From NCBI GenBank assembly GCA_029310945.1, contig JARJFC010000003.1:1-64000 (forward strand): DNA of 64,000 bases, read 5' to 3'. Below, in pieces: positions 17,761 to 27,333 of the stretch. Position numbers and translations under genes: made by a program. The stretch is from Leptospira sp. 96542 (GTDB taxonomy: Bacteria > Spirochaetota > Leptospiria > Leptospirales > Leptospiraceae). The first letter of the stretch is position 1. Each line of letters starts with the position of its first letter. The notes below the pieces were generated by a model that saw only the letters and a program-made list of their open reading frames with translations, ran no database searches and was not told where the DNA came from.

Positions 17761-18775
17761 ATGTTAATCCTTCAGTCTCTGGATACCCATACATTAGATT
17801 TAGGTTTTGTAGAGCTTGCCCTGCTGCACCTTTTTGTAAATTATCCAATGCTGATATTATGACTAGGTTGTTTTTTCGCACTCGGATTCCAAAATCCAAA
17901 TAGTTCGTATTTTGCACTTTCCTAAGTTCTACTTCTTCGGGAGTTTCATAAAATCGTAAAAAAGGTTCTTCGGCTACTTTTTGTTTATAGATGTTTTTGA
18001 TTTCCGTTTCATTCACATCGGAATCAAATTGAATGTAAATGGCAGAAAGAATTCCTCGGTAAACAGGTAGTAGGTGAGGTGTAAATAAAATTCCTTTTGA
18101 TTTTAAACCCAAATAACCATATTCTTCCATTTCAGGTTCGTGTTGGTGATTAAAGATTTTGTAAGCTCTGAGATTTTCAGCTACATTGGTATATGCATAT
18201 GTAATTTCTTCTGTTCGGCCACCAGCTCCGCTCACACCCGATTTTGCATCTACAATGACAGGAGATAAGATTTGTTTTCGCAAATTTCCGAGAAGCGCAA
18301 GCGGTAAAATGACACTCGTTGAAAAACAGCCTGGGTTCGAAACAAAATTTGCGTTTTTTAATTTTTCGCGAAAAAGTTCAGGAATTCCAAACACCACTTC
18401 ATCCATGAGCGAAAAAGCCGTGTGTTCAAATTTATAGGCAGACTCAAACGTCTGTTTGTTGTGCAATCGAAATGTTCCTGATAAATCAATTACCTTTCGG
18501 CTTTCCTTTCGCAGTTTGGGAGCCATTTCGAGCGATGCTTCATTTGGAGTAGCAAGTACCACTCCCGCACCATCCGGAATTGCCGCATCATGTTTTTCGA
18601 AAGAAAGGTTTGGTAAACGACTCACATCTGGAAAAACGTCTCTAACATGTTTGCCGTTTACTTGGTTCGAAGTGATATGCACCACTTCAAAACCGGGATG
18701 ATTTGCGAGGAGTGTGAGGAGTTCTTTACCCGTGAGTCCACCTGCGCCGATGATTGCTAGTTTCGATTTTGCCAT
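17753..18775 (-). CDS. argC: N-acetyl-gamma-glutamyl-phosphate reductase
   Basis: Third step of arginine synthesis: NADPH-dependent reduction of N-acetylglutamyl phosphate. The N-terminal NAD(P) motif is GAGGLTGKELL. The catalytic Cys150 lies in NPGCFSTS. The later conserved His in HQHEPEMEE is present. The length of 340 is normal. No other arg gene is adjacent. Confidence 0.95.
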   Translation of the reverse strand: MAKSKLAIIGAGGLTGKELLTLLANHPGFEVVHITSNQVNGKHVRDVFPDVSRLPNLSFEKHDAAIPDGAGVVLATPNEASLEMAPKLRKESRKVIDLSGTFRLHNKQTFESAYKFEHTAFSLMDEVVFGIPELFREKLKNANFVSNPGCFSTSVILPLALLGNLRKQILSPVIVDAKSGVSGAGGRTEEITYAYTNVAENLRAYKIFNHQHEPEMEEYGYLGLKSKGILFTPHLLPVYRGILSAIYIQFDSDVNETEIKNIYKQKVAEEPFLRFYETPEEVELRKVQNTNYLDFGIRVRKNNLVIISALDNLQKGAAGQALQNLNLMYGYPETEGLTFV

Positions 18776-18915
18776 TTTGATACTTTAGAATAGTTTCAAT
18801 AAAATTTGGATTTTCTCCACAGGCTATAAAAAAAAATCCAGATTTGAAAAGATTTAAAAATCTCCTTTGCAAAACTAATTTCTATCGTTAAAATCTTTAT
18901 GGGAAGGGTTTTTGT

Positions 18916-19458
18916 TTGAGAACAATCTATTTTCTGAATTTATTAGTTTTGGTAACATGTTTTGAATGTGGGAATGTAACAAAAGAAACATTGGCAGTAC
19001 AGGTTGCCAGTGAATTGAAACAAGGGTTACAAAAAGAGTTAAGACAAAAAATGGAAATGGGAGGAGAAGTTGCTGCAATCCAATATTGTAACCTCAAAGC
19101 CATCCCACTTAGTTTGGAAATATCAAAATCCACTGGGTTTCAAATTCGTCGGATCACGAATAAACCAAGAAATCAAATCAATTTGATGACAGAGCGAGAG
19201 CTCCGCAGTTTCGAACTGATACAGTCAGAGTTTAGCAAAACTGGAAAATACAATCCATTGGTAGAAACTTTCGATGGGGCAACCCATGTTTATATACCGA
19301 TCACAATTGGCGAAAATTGTTTGGTTTGTCATGGTGAGCCAGGTCGCAATGTAAAACCCAAAACGATAGAAATACTGAAAAAACTTTATCCAATGGACAA
19401 GGCATTGGATTATAAGTTAGGTGATCTTCGGGGTTTGTTTGATGTGAAAATAAACTAA
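18916..19458 (+). CDS. DUF3365-type haem-binding secreted protein
   Basis: The 180-residue protein has a hydrophobic N-terminus with two Cys (VLVTCFECG) that may be a lipobox or signal, then a helical domain with AIQYCN (Cys58). A single CxxCH motif, Cys135, Cys138 and His139 in CLVCHGEP, is typical of covalent haem c attachment. This matches DUF3365 (Tll0287-like) sensor domains, here standing alone. A TTG start is chosen because GGAAGGG lies seven bases upstream and there is no in-frame ATG before the signal. The downstream histidine kinase may use it as a sensor partner; this is inference. Confidence 0.75.
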   Translation: MRTIYFLNLLVLVTCFECGNVTKETLAVQVASELKQGLQKELRQKMEMGGEVAAIQYCNLKAIPLSLEISKSTGFQIRRITNKPRNQINLMTERELRSFELIQSEFSKTGKYNPLVETFDGATHVYIPITIGENCLVCHGEPGRNVKPKTIEILKKLYPMDKALDYKLGDLRGLFDVKIN

Positions 19459-19542
19459 TTTTATAGTTTTTTAAAATGTTTTTTTACATTGAAAACTTTA
19501 AGATTTCGCATTATAAATTTGGATGTAACTAAGGAGAGTGTA

Positions 19543-19818
19543 ATGAAAAAAATTTCAGCTTTATGCATATTTGTTACGTTTGTATGGATGCAAGAAGGAC
19601 TGTCCGCTAAATGTTTTGGGTTTAGCAAAAATAAAGATATTACGGTTTGCATCGATGGAAACTCAAACGCAGTGAGAAAACAAGCATCTGAAATTTGTAA
19701 AACAAAATCAGGAAAGGATTGTGGTAATATCACTGGGTACTCGGGCTCTTGCAGCGCTGGTAAGAACCTTTGTTTGGATCACTCAGGAAATGAGAAAAAA
19801 AGCCTCAAAGTTGATTGA
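19543..19818 (+). CDS. Small secreted Cys-rich protein
   Basis: The 91-residue protein begins with a signal peptide (MKKISALCIFVTFVW, cleavage about after LSA). The mature part of about 70 residues holds six Cys (KCFGF, TVCID, EICKT, KDCGN, GSCSA, NLCLD), enough for three disulfides. An AAGGAG ribosome site sits five bases before the ATG, which fixes the start and rejects a longer frame from 19489. No family recognised. It lies between the haem-type protein and the hybrid kinase. Confidence 0.7.
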   Translation: MKKISALCIFVTFVWMQEGLSAKCFGFSKNKDITVCIDGNSNAVRKQASEICKTKSGKDCGNITGYSGSCSAGKNLCLDHSGNEKKSLKVD

Positions 19819-19850
19819 TTTAAGGCAAAGATCGAGTCAAATCCCTTGGT

Positions 19851-22538
19851 ATGAATGGTCCTGGGCTAAATGTTGGCAATTCTCAAGTGTTTGGGTTTCT
19901 TGCTACCCATGGTCCAGACGGTTACTGGATTTATGATCCAGTAACCAAACTCGCAAGCATTAGCATTCATTTAGAAAACAAACTTGGCGTTGCTACTTCA
20001 AACCACAGCATTCCAGTTGAATCATTTGTTTTAAATTACACACAAATTGATTTTGTATCAAACCAAATCCAATTGGTTCGGTATATTTTGGGCAATGGAG
20101 AATTAGTTAAATCGAAAAATGAAATATTCGCTTTTGAGTGGGAAGGTAAAAAACTTTATGCGGTTGCAGTTTCTATATTAGAAGAAAGCAAAAATGAGTT
20201 TCAAAGTTTTAAGGAAATGTTACTTTCTTTGCCCTTGGGCGTCTCTCTTGTTGATAGTAATGGAAACCTAGTTGAATCCAACGATAGGATGCGTTTAATC
20301 TATAAGCTACCGAACTCATCCATTCAAAAAAAAGAATACTATAAAAGAAAATATTTCAATACTGAATACGAAATTATAAATGAAGATCAACTGCCAGTAG
20401 CAGTGGTTCTAAAAACAGGAAAACCTGTTATCAACCGAGTGATCGGTGTACTATTGGAAGATGGGAACCTTATTTGGACAGAAGTGACCGCACTTCCAGT
20501 TAATTTTCAAAATTTGTCTATTGTCGTATTTTCTAATTTAATTACGAATACGAAAATTAAAAAATTAAGTATTTCAGAAAGAGATTATGTAAAGTCCATA
20601 CAACAACTGCTTACTGATACAAGTAGTCTTGCTCGTATCGGTGGATGGGATTTAGATTTGGTAAATTCCATTGCCCACTGGTCTGGCGTAACGAAGGAAA
20701 TTCATGAGGTAGATAGCGATTTTATTCCCACCCTAACAAATGGAATCAGTTTCATCAAACCAGGAGAAAGTCGAGAAAAAATCGAATCAGCTGTATCGAA
20801 GCTGATTGCAGAAGGCAAACCTTATGATATCGAAATTGAACTCATCACCGCTAAAGGCAAAGAAATTTGGGTGAAAACAGTAGGTCGTGCCACATTCGAA
20901 GATGGTGCCTGTGTTCGGATCTTTGGAGTTATCCAAGACATAACGGAAAGAAAAAAATGGGAAATCGCTCTTGCGTCCCAAACATCGATTTTGTGGGCTT
21001 TTGTAGAACACGCACCGGCCGCAGTAGCAATGTTTGACGAAGAGTTTCGGTATGTCGCACTGAGTAATCGTTGGATTGAAGATTACAAAATCGGGAGAAA
21101 AAAAGAAGAAATCATCGGAGTTTCTCATTATGAAATATTTCCGAATATAAGTGATGAATGGAAAAAGTTGCATAAACGTTGTTTGGCGGGGGAAGTTTTA
21201 AAATTAGAGCAAGATGTTTGGACTCCTCCGGGCTGGGAAAAACAGCAAGTATTACAGTGGGAAATTCGACCATGGTATCATTTGGATGGCAAAACTGGCG
21301 GGATTTTAATGTTTACACGCGATGTAACGGAAACATATGAACAAAAAATTGAGATCCAAAAAGCAAAGGAATCTGCAGAAAAAGCAAACAATGCAAAATC
21401 AGAATTTTTGGCAAATATGAGCCATGAAATTAGAACTCCGCTTAATGGTATCATCGGGTTTACAGATCTTCTTTTGGATACAAAACTTGATGAGCCGCAA
21501 AAAGAATATTCGAGTATAGTGAGTTCATCCGCCAAATCATTATTAAGTATAGTGAATGATATCCTCGATTTTTCGAAAGCGGAAGCTGGTAAGTTGACCA
21601 TTGAAAATGTAACCAATAAATTTAAGGATATCGTAGAAGAGACGTTCAATATCGTAAAATTCCAAGCAGAAGAAAAAGGTTTAGAATTAAAAATTCATTT
21701 GGATCCGAATTTGCCAAAATATGTTTTCATTGATGGAAAAAGATTAAAACAAGTTCTAATTAATTTGATAGCAAATGCGATTAAATTTACCGATTCAGGA
21801 TTCGTAGAATTAAAAATTATTGTCACTGAAGACAAACATGTAGATTCAAAAAAGATTCGATTTTCTGTTTTGGATACGGGTATGGGAATAGATCCCAAAA
21901 ATCATACAAAAATCTTTGAAGCATTTATGCAGGAAGATTATTCCACCACGCGAAAATTTGGCGGGACGGGGCTTGGTTTAACAATTTCAAATCAAATATT
22001 GAAATTATTGAATAGCAGTTTGCACTTAGTCAGTGAATCGGGAAAAGGTAGTGAATTCTTTTTTGATATTGATTTAAAGGAAGTAGGAGAAGATGAATTT
22101 AAAATTATCGAACAGAATTCTAATACAAATTCTACCGTTGCGGGTTTACAATACAATTTAGAAACGATAATGGTTGTTGAAGACAACCAAGTCAATATGG
22201 AGTTACTCAAAAATTTATTAAAACGTTTGACACCTAAATCTGAAATAATCTCCGCATATAACGGGTTTGATGCGGTTGAATTGTTTAAAACAAAAAATAT
22301 TTCTTTAATTTTTATGGACATACAAATGCCAGTTTTGAATGGGTATGAGGCTACAAAATTAATTCGAAAGTTTCCCAACGGAAAAAAAATACCAATCATT
22401 GCTGTTACGGCAGGAGTTATCCAAGATGAACAGAAAAAATGTTTTGATGTGGGGATGAATGATTTTATAACAAAACCTCTCCAAAAAAAAGAGCTTCAAC
22501 GTATATTGAATCATTTAAGCGAATTAAAAGGAAGTTAG
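19851..22538 (+). CDS. Soluble hybrid sensor histidine kinase with several PAS domains and a receiver
   Basis: The 895-residue protein has no membrane segment. In order: an N-terminal region of about 110 residues without clear assignment, a PAS-like region (about 120-250), a PAS/PAC (about 262-375, ending GVIQDITERK) and another PAS (about 380-505, ending FTRDVTETYEQ). Then come HisKA with His525 in MSHEIRTPLNG, HATPase with DTGMGI and GGTGLGLTIS, and a receiver with phospho-acceptor Asp823 in FMDIQMP and the late Lys in KPLQK. All catalytic residues are intact. The receiver has no output domain, so a phosphotransfer protein or response regulator elsewhere is expected. Confidence 0.92.
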   Translation: MNGPGLNVGNSQVFGFLATHGPDGYWIYDPVTKLASISIHLENKLGVATSNHSIPVESFVLNYTQIDFVSNQIQLVRYILGNGELVKSKNEIFAFEWEGKKLYAVAVSILEESKNEFQSFKEMLLSLPLGVSLVDSNGNLVESNDRMRLIYKLPNSSIQKKEYYKRKYFNTEYEIINEDQLPVAVVLKTGKPVINRVIGVLLEDGNLIWTEVTALPVNFQNLSIVVFSNLITNTKIKKLSISERDYVKSIQQLLTDTSSLARIGGWDLDLVNSIAHWSGVTKEIHEVDSDFIPTLTNGISFIKPGESREKIESAVSKLIAEGKPYDIEIELITAKGKEIWVKTVGRATFEDGACVRIFGVIQDITERKKWEIALASQTSILWAFVEHAPAAVAMFDEEFRYVALSNRWIEDYKIGRKKEEIIGVSHYEIFPNISDEWKKLHKRCLAGEVLKLEQDVWTPPGWEKQQVLQWEIRPWYHLDGKTGGILMFTRDVTETYEQKIEIQKAKESAEKANNAKSEFLANMSHEIRTPLNGIIGFTDLLLDTKLDEPQKEYSSIVSSSAKSLLSIVNDILDFSKAEAGKLTIENVTNKFKDIVEETFNIVKFQAEEKGLELKIHLDPNLPKYVFIDGKRLKQVLINLIANAIKFTDSGFVELKIIVTEDKHVDSKKIRFSVLDTGMGIDPKNHTKIFEAFMQEDYSTTRKFGGTGLGLTISNQILKLLNSSLHLVSESGKGSEFFFDIDLKEVGEDEFKIIEQNSNTNSTVAGLQYNLETIMVVEDNQVNMELLKNLLKRLTPKSEIISAYNGFDAVELFKTKNISLIFMDIQMPVLNGYEATKLIRKFPNGKKIPIIAVTAGVIQDEQKKCFDVGMNDFITKPLQKKELQRILNHLSELKGS

Positions 22539-22583
22539 CTAAAACAAATATTTTGCATTCAGCTAACTTAGTTTGGTGGAATT

Positions 22584-23138
22584 TTATTTAGTTTTATCTT
22601 TTTTCCTCAATAACTCTTCTGAATTTGTTAAGTCTATTTTTGGATATTTTTTTGAGAGTTCATCCTTGCATTCTTTAAAGCCACTATCAAGGATCTCTAA
22701 TTTATTTCCTACAAAGCTTAGTGTACCAGCAAATATTGGATTTTTTGATCCATCAGAAGTAACAAACCAAGATTTTTTATCTGATAAACGAAACTTTCCA
22801 ATTTTTGTGGCTGTGAGTATTTCTACCTCATTCAAAGAGTAAACAGTTTTTTTACCAGTAAAGAGAAAACAACCAGATAGGGTATTTGGATCATTGGCAT
22901 TGTCTGAACCTAATAATTCGAGGGTGTGTCCGCTTATTTCGCTATTCAAAATATCGAAATAGCGTATAGTAACTAAGCGAATTCTTTCGGGGGCATTGAT
23001 ATTTACTTTTAAGAAAAAAATAGATTTTTCTGGGGGTATTTGTGGTGGAATTTCTTTTGTTGGATCGACGATGTTTAGACTCGAACAATTGGTAATCGTT
23101 AGAGCGCATGCAAGAATCATTAATTTTAGTGTTTTCAT
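22584..23138 (-). CDS. Putative lipoprotein
   Basis: From the ATG at 23138 the protein has a signal with lipobox TITNC (Cys about 18) and a beta-rich mature part of about 165 residues. It has features such as FFLKVNINAPERIRLVTIRYF and FAGTLSFVGNKLEIL. Two internal Cys (about 107 and 162) could pair. I do not recognise the family. The tail is Lys-rich. It is monocistronic, convergent with the kinase gene. Seven more codons upstream to 23159 are possible but unnecessary. Confidence 0.65.
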   Translation of the reverse strand: MKTLKLMILACALTITNCSSLNIVDPTKEIPPQIPPEKSIFFLKVNINAPERIRLVTIRYFDILNSEISGHTLELLGSDNANDPNTLSGCFLFTGKKTVYSLNEVEILTATKIGKFRLSDKKSWFVTSDGSKNPIFAGTLSFVGNKLEILDSGFKECKDELSKKYPKIDLTNSEELLRKKDKTK

Positions 23139-23305
23139 TTTGACCTTTGTCACTACCATCTAACAGAAAATTGGCAACTTGTCAAATGTAAATTACAGAT
23201 AGAATTCGCAGTTGCAAGGAAGCACTATTTTTTTAAAGCTGAAAAAATGTTATTTTCGCCGTTCTGAAATAGAACAAATTTTTGCGAAAATCAAATGGGT
23301 ATTTT

Positions 23306-23773
23306 ATGGCAGAAACTCGTCCTTTTCGTGTTCTAGGAATCCAACAAATTGCGATTGGTGGAGAAGATAAAACTAAGCTCGCAAAATTTTGGATTGATAT
23401 CATGGGTTTGGAAAAAAAATCCGAGTTCAAAAGTGAAAAAGAAAATGTAGATGAAGACATTCTTTCCATGGGTAAGGGGGCTCTCGCTGTTGAGATTGAT
23501 ATCATGCAACCAATTGACCCGAATAAAAGCCCAAAAGTACATGATCCAAAATTGAATCATATTGGCCTTTGGATTGATGACATCCAAAAGGCTGTTGAAT
23601 GGTTAACCAAACAAGGTGTACGTTTCACACCAGGCGGAATTCGCAAAGGCGCTGCTGGTTATGATGTTTGTTTTATCCATCCCAAAGGCAATGAAGAGTT
23701 TCCGTTATGCAGTGAAGGGGTTCTTGTTGAACTCGTGCAAGCCCCAGCAGATGTGATCAAGGCACTGGGTTAG
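23306..23773 (+). CDS. VOC (glyoxalase/bleomycin-resistance) family protein
   Basis: The 155-residue protein has the paired beta-alpha-beta-beta-beta units of the vicinal-oxygen-chelate fold. The first unit is [24 protein letters not shown]; its short form [10 protein letters not shown] begins the domain. The second is [18 protein letters not shown], and it ends with [10 protein letters not shown], where the Glu is a typical metal ligand. It resembles the methylmalonyl-CoA epimerase/lactoylglutathione lyase group, but the reaction is not settled. The ATG at 23306 is preferred over the earlier in-frame codon at 23282. Confidence 0.8.
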   Translation: MAETRPFRVLGIQQIAIGGEDKTKLAKFWIDIMGLEKKSEFKSEKENVDEDILSMGKGALAVEIDIMQPIDPNKSPKVHDPKLNHIGLWIDDIQKAVEWLTKQGVRFTPGGIRKGAAGYDVCFIHPKGNEEFPLCSEGVLVELVQAPADVIKALG

Positions 23774-23782
23774 AGTTTAAGG

Positions 23783-23816
23783 TTCTTTTTCCACGGATTT
23801 TTTCGTGGAAAAAGAA
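23783..23816. terminator. 13-bp perfect inverted repeat between convergent genes
   Basis: TTCTTTTTCCACG and CGTGGAAAAAGAA pair perfectly around an 8-base loop, between the VOC gene and the convergent flippase-like gene. No T run follows the stem on either strand, so it is not a textbook terminator. Its place between two stop codons still suggests bidirectional termination or 3'-end protection. Confidence 0.5.
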
Positions 23817-23839
23817 TACATTATTATCCGCTTCTTAAT

Positions 23840-24793
23840 TTAAGAGCTGGTTTTACCAGAAATGATCCGAGAGTGAAGGTAAACAAAAACTGCCAGAGAA
23901 GTTGTTATTATGAATTGTGTTAGGTGGACAACAGTTGCGTATACCAAACCTTCACCAGGATCTCTTCCGACGATGATAAAACCCGAAATGATTGCTGCAT
24001 GGAATACACCAATGCCAGAAGGAGCTGAAGGTATGGCGACCCCCATTCCACCCAAAAACATAAACAGTAATGCTTCCGGAAATGAAATCGGTAAACCAAT
24101 GAGGACACCAGCCAACCAATAAGAAACAGCATAACCACAAAGCCAAGTTGGGATAGAGTATAAAACTGGATAAAATAGAGTGTGACCTTTTAAAAATTGG
24201 GAAAATTCGATGATATGGTGATCAAATTTCTCTTCAAATAGCTCTTGTTTACCGATGATTTTGAACATTTTTTTTATCAAATTTCGCAAGGGGTTTAAAA
24301 AAAACTTCAAGATACAAAGCCCAATAAACATAGCTAAAATGACTAAGGTAGAAATATAGAGTAGGTTTAGATTTTTAGATTGTCCAAGACCCATATAAAA
24401 CAAAGCACTTGCTCCAACTAACACAACAGCAGCCAAGTCCATAACCTTTTCTAAGAATAATCGTGAAAAAAGATATGTGAGAGGTATTTCTGTGTTCTTT
24501 TTTATCATGAGTAGGCGAATTAAATCCCCGCCACGAGCAGGTAATACCATATTGAGGCCTACTCCGATGATAGAGGAAGAAATTGACTGTCCGAAACCAA
24601 TCCGTTTTTCAAGTAAATGAAACCATCTTTTCGAAAAAGGAACAAACGCCCATAAGTTGGATAAAAACAATGCAGGCAATATCCACCAATTGATTTTTCC
24701 TCGCAAACGTTCAAATTCACTTAGATGAAAGTTTTTGGACAAAAAATAGAGTGCTATGCCTGAAACAAAAACCCCAAGTAACCATTTTTTCAT
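23840..24793 (-). CDS. Flippase-like / lysylphosphatidylglycerol-synthase-type membrane protein
   Basis: The 317-residue protein has about eight hydrophobic segments. The pattern recalls UPF0104/AglD2-type proteins: an early NLWAFVPFSKRW, then GVGLNMVLPARGGDLIRL (about residues 77-94) and late GGMGVAIPSAPSGIGVFH (about 247-264). Those two Pro/Gly motifs mark the family of LPG-synthase transmembrane domains. The catalytic GNAT-like domain of MprF is absent, so a lipid-flipping role is likelier than lysyl transfer. It is the last gene of a run with a HIT protein and ROK kinase. Confidence 0.8.
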   Translation of the reverse strand: MKKWLLGVFVSGIALYFLSKNFHLSEFERLRGKINWWILPALFLSNLWAFVPFSKRWFHLLEKRIGFGQSISSSIIGVGLNMVLPARGGDLIRLLMIKKNTEIPLTYLFSRLFLEKVMDLAAVVLVGASALFYMGLGQSKNLNLLYISTLVILAMFIGLCILKFFLNPLRNLIKKMFKIIGKQELFEEKFDHHIIEFSQFLKGHTLFYPVLYSIPTWLCGYAVSYWLAGVLIGLPISFPEALLFMFLGGMGVAIPSAPSGIGVFHAAIISGFIIVGRDPGEGLVYATVVHLTQFIITTSLAVFVYLHSRIISGKTSS

Positions 24794-24806
24794 TTGATCC
24801 TTCTTT

Positions 24807-25151
24807 TTAACCTGGTGGCCATGTTAAACGTCTTCCACCTAAAATATGAAAATGTAAGTGATGTACTGTCTGTCCGCCAAAAGTCCCACAGTTATTTACA
24901 ATTCTATACCCACTCTCACTGATTCCTAAAGACTTTGTGATGATTGGGATATTATTGAATATTTCTGAAATTAAATTTGCATTTGATTGGTTGATATCAT
25001 TTGCACTTGTTATGTGCAACTTGGGTATAGCCAATAAATGGATAGGTGCTTGTGGGGTAATATCGTGGAATATAACAATACTATCGTTTTCGAATTCTTT
25101 TTTTGCGGAAATTTTTCCATCAATAATTTTACAAAAAATACAATCTTCCAT
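24807..25151 (-). CDS. HIT-family nucleotide hydrolase (HinT-like)
   Basis: The 114-residue protein has CIFCKI at the N-terminus (CxxC, Cys4 and Cys7) and the catalytic His triad His98, His100 and His102 in HHLHFHILGG. It also has the HINT-like C-terminal GGRRLTWPPG. HinT enzymes cleave nucleoside phosphoramidates and acyl-AMPs. Three bases separate it from the ROK gene upstream. A second, different HIT protein lies at 39918-40277. Confidence 0.92.
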   Translation of the reverse strand: MEDCIFCKIIDGKISAKKEFENDSIVIFHDITPQAPIHLLAIPKLHITSANDINQSNANLISEIFNNIPIITKSLGISESGYRIVNNCGTFGGQTVHHLHFHILGGRRLTWPPG

Positions 25152-25154
25152 TTT

Positions 25155-26066
25155 TTATTCCTTTTCTGCTGAAAATACCAAACAAGCTGCGCCAAGGGTG
25201 CCTGCAAGTGAACTGCCCTTTCCAATCACCAATCGATTTTCGAGTATTGGAAAAATTAGATTTCTGATTTCTTTTTCCAATGTTTCGCCAAATAGATGAT
25301 AAGCAGAGGTAATGCCACCTACAAATACCACTGAAGCTGGATTCAAAATGTGGATTGCATTCCTAACAGCGTGCGCAAGGCAGGTGATGCCAAAACTTAG
25401 GATTGAAACTGCGTTGATATCCTCTGCTTCTACTTTGTTGAAAAAATCTCTAGCATCTGTTAATTGTATATTTGTTTTTTCATAATAACGATTGATGAAT
25501 CCTCTTGTTGAAAAATAACTTTCCACACAACCTTTTTGCCCGCAACCGCAAAGGGCTCCGTTTATGACAACGGTCGTGTGGCCGATTTCTAGTGCGTTAC
25601 CTTGGAAACCAGAAAAAAGTTTTCCATTTTCAACATACCCTCCACCGACTCCTGTTCCGAGTGTTAAGGCGAGGATTGAGTCTGTGTTTTTTTTTGAGCC
25701 AAAGTAAGCTTCACCCAGTGCTGCACAGTTTGCGTCATTATTATAATGGATTGGAATGTTAAACTTTTGTTGTAAATAGGATTTTATCGGAACGTGGTTT
25801 AGTGTTTGTAAGTTGGCACTTTTTATAAGTATACCTTCATCTGAATTGAGAGGGCCTGGGGAGCCTATGCCGATGCCTATAATATCATTATTCGTTATTA
25901 TGGGTTGGATGGCAGCAGATAAACATTCTAAAAATTCTTCATTTCCTCCCGATTGGGGAGTTTGTTTTATATTTGTGATTAGTTCCTGACCAGAATTATC
26001 AATCAAACTGGCTCGTATGGAACCTCCACCAATGTCCACACCAATTGCAAATTTTTCCTTTGTCAT
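25155..26066 (-). CDS. ROK-family sugar kinase (glucokinase-like)
   Basis: The 303-residue protein has the phosphate-binding [12 protein letters not shown] (about residues 10-21), [12 protein letters not shown] with catalytic Asp111, and [12 protein letters not shown]. The ROK zinc motif has His163 and [10 protein letters not shown] (Cys173, 175, 180). No DNA-binding N-terminal domain is present, so it is a kinase and not a repressor. Glucose or N-acetyl-sugars are likely substrates. It overlaps the ABC ATPase gene by 4 bases. Confidence 0.92.
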   Translation of the reverse strand: MTKEKFAIGVDIGGGSIRASLIDNSGQELITNIKQTPQSGGNEEFLECLSAAIQPIITNNDIIGIGIGSPGPLNSDEGILIKSANLQTLNHVPIKSYLQQKFNIPIHYNNDANCAALGEAYFGSKKNTDSILALTLGTGVGGGYVENGKLFSGFQGNALEIGHTTVVINGALCGCGQKGCVESYFSTRGFINRYYEKTNIQLTDARDFFNKVEAEDINAVSILSFGITCLAHAVRNAIHILNPASVVFVGGITSAYHLFGETLEKEIRNLIFPILENRLVIGKGSSLAGTLGAACLVFSAEKE

Positions 26067-26734
26067 TGGCCTTTTATCACCTGGTCGAATTTACCATTTC
26101 TCATTTCATATATGGTTTGGGCATCATAGGCTAGTTTCATATCGTGAGTGACGAGAATGATGGAATGATTTCTTTTATTATATTCATTTAATAAAAGTTG
26201 AACCAAATAGCTGTTATCTGGATCGAGATCGCCAGATGGTTCGTCCGCAAAAAGTATTGCTGGGTCGTTGATGAGAGAACGTGCAATCGCCGCCTTTTGG
26301 ATTTGTCCTCCGGAAAGTTCGCGTGGTAACGAATTTTGGATGTCGCCCAAAGCTAAATGTTCAATGAGATAATCACATTTTCTCTTATAATCGTCGTTTG
26401 AAAATTTTTTTGTGAACAATGCAGGGAGGAGGATATTCTCTCGGATGGATAAATTTCCGACGAGTTCCGAAAATTGGAAAACAAGCCCGAGTTCACGAGC
26501 TCTGATCTCAGCCAGTTCCCGTTTTGAAATTTGTGAGAGTTTGGTTTGGTCGTACAAAATATCTCCCGTTGTGGGAGATAACATACCCGTTATAAGAGAT
26601 AAAAGTGTTGTTTTGCCTGACCCGGAAGGTCCAATGATCGCCACATAATCGCCTTGGTTTACATCAAAAGAAACCGAATTCACGGCGTCTTCCTTCCCAA
26701 AGGTTTTTGTGAGATTGTGAACACGGAGTAACAT
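26063..26734 (-). CDS. ABC transporter ATP-binding protein, LolD/MacB type
   Basis: The 223-residue ATPase has Walker A GPSGSGKT (residues 35-42), signature LSGGQ (140-144), Walker B with DEPSGDLD (164-171) and H-loop VTHD. The [12 protein letters not shown] variant is typical of the LolD/MacB/FtsE group that works with FtsX-type permeases. The next gene, joined by a one-base TAATG overlap, encodes a small FtsX-like permease, which supports this. Confidence 0.92.
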   Translation of the reverse strand: MLLRVHNLTKTFGKEDAVNSVSFDVNQGDYVAIIGPSGSGKTTLLSLITGMLSPTTGDILYDQTKLSQISKRELAEIRARELGLVFQFSELVGNLSIRENILLPALFTKKFSNDDYKRKCDYLIEHLALGDIQNSLPRELSGGQIQKAAIARSLINDPAILFADEPSGDLDPDNSYLVQLLLNEYNKRNHSIILVTHDMKLAYDAQTIYEMRNGKFDQVIKGQ

Positions 26735-27264
26735 TATTTCTGTCTCCGAATGGCACGGTAGGGATCGACAAAACTGTTAATGCCGATTGTTGGTACTGAG
26801 ACCAAAAATACACCAAATACAAAGAGTAAACCGGCTGTAAAAATTGCCTTCAGCTCGAAAATGATTCCAAATCCAGGTGGCGAGGCCGTGAGTAGGTTGC
26901 CAATGATCCCAATGAGAAGCCCAGGGATGAAGAGAAGGAGAAGGGTGAGAGAAAAGAGCCAGATACAGCCGAGTCTATTTCCGCCCACTGCCATCATCAC
27001 GCCCAAATCACCCAAATTATGCAGACAATGGAAGAAAAATAAAACGAGGAGTGCAGTAAAACTTGTATAAAAAAGGAAGTGGGGAGATTGGTCAAAGGAA
27101 ACGATACTAGATAGTGAAACTCCGCCAAAAAGATAAAAGTGGATGCGGATAGAAAAGAGAAAAACGAAAAAAAAGACTGCCCCAGCTAGCCCATAGGTGA
27201 CCGAATAGATTCTATCCCTTATGAGTAGGCGAAATGCGAACGAAATGTAGGTGAGTTGTGACAC
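26734..27264 (-). CDS. Minimal FtsX-like ABC permease
   Basis: The 176-residue protein has four membrane segments (about 23-47, 63-84, 97-124 and 137-162). The block [14 protein letters not shown] between segments 2 and 3 equals the FtsX-domain cytosolic motif that contacts the ATPase. The C-terminus [10 protein letters not shown] is also typical. MacB, LolC and FtsX proteins are usually 300-650 residues with a large extracytoplasmic domain after the first segment; here that domain is almost absent. It is first in the transcript and coupled to the ATPase gene. Confidence 0.75.
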   Translation of the reverse strand: MSQLTYISFAFRLLIRDRIYSVTYGLAGAVFFFVFLFSIRIHFYLFGGVSLSSIVSFDQSPHFLFYTSFTALLVLFFFHCLHNLGDLGVMMAVGGNRLGCIWLFSLTLLLLFIPGLLIGIIGNLLTASPPGFGIIFELKAIFTAGLLFVFGVFLVSVPTIGINSFVDPYRAIRRQK

Positions 27265-27333
27265 TTCTAGGTCAGATTAGCCAAAAGTCTCTTTTTTACC
27301 AACTATAAATAGGAATTTAGGAAGTAAGCAATT

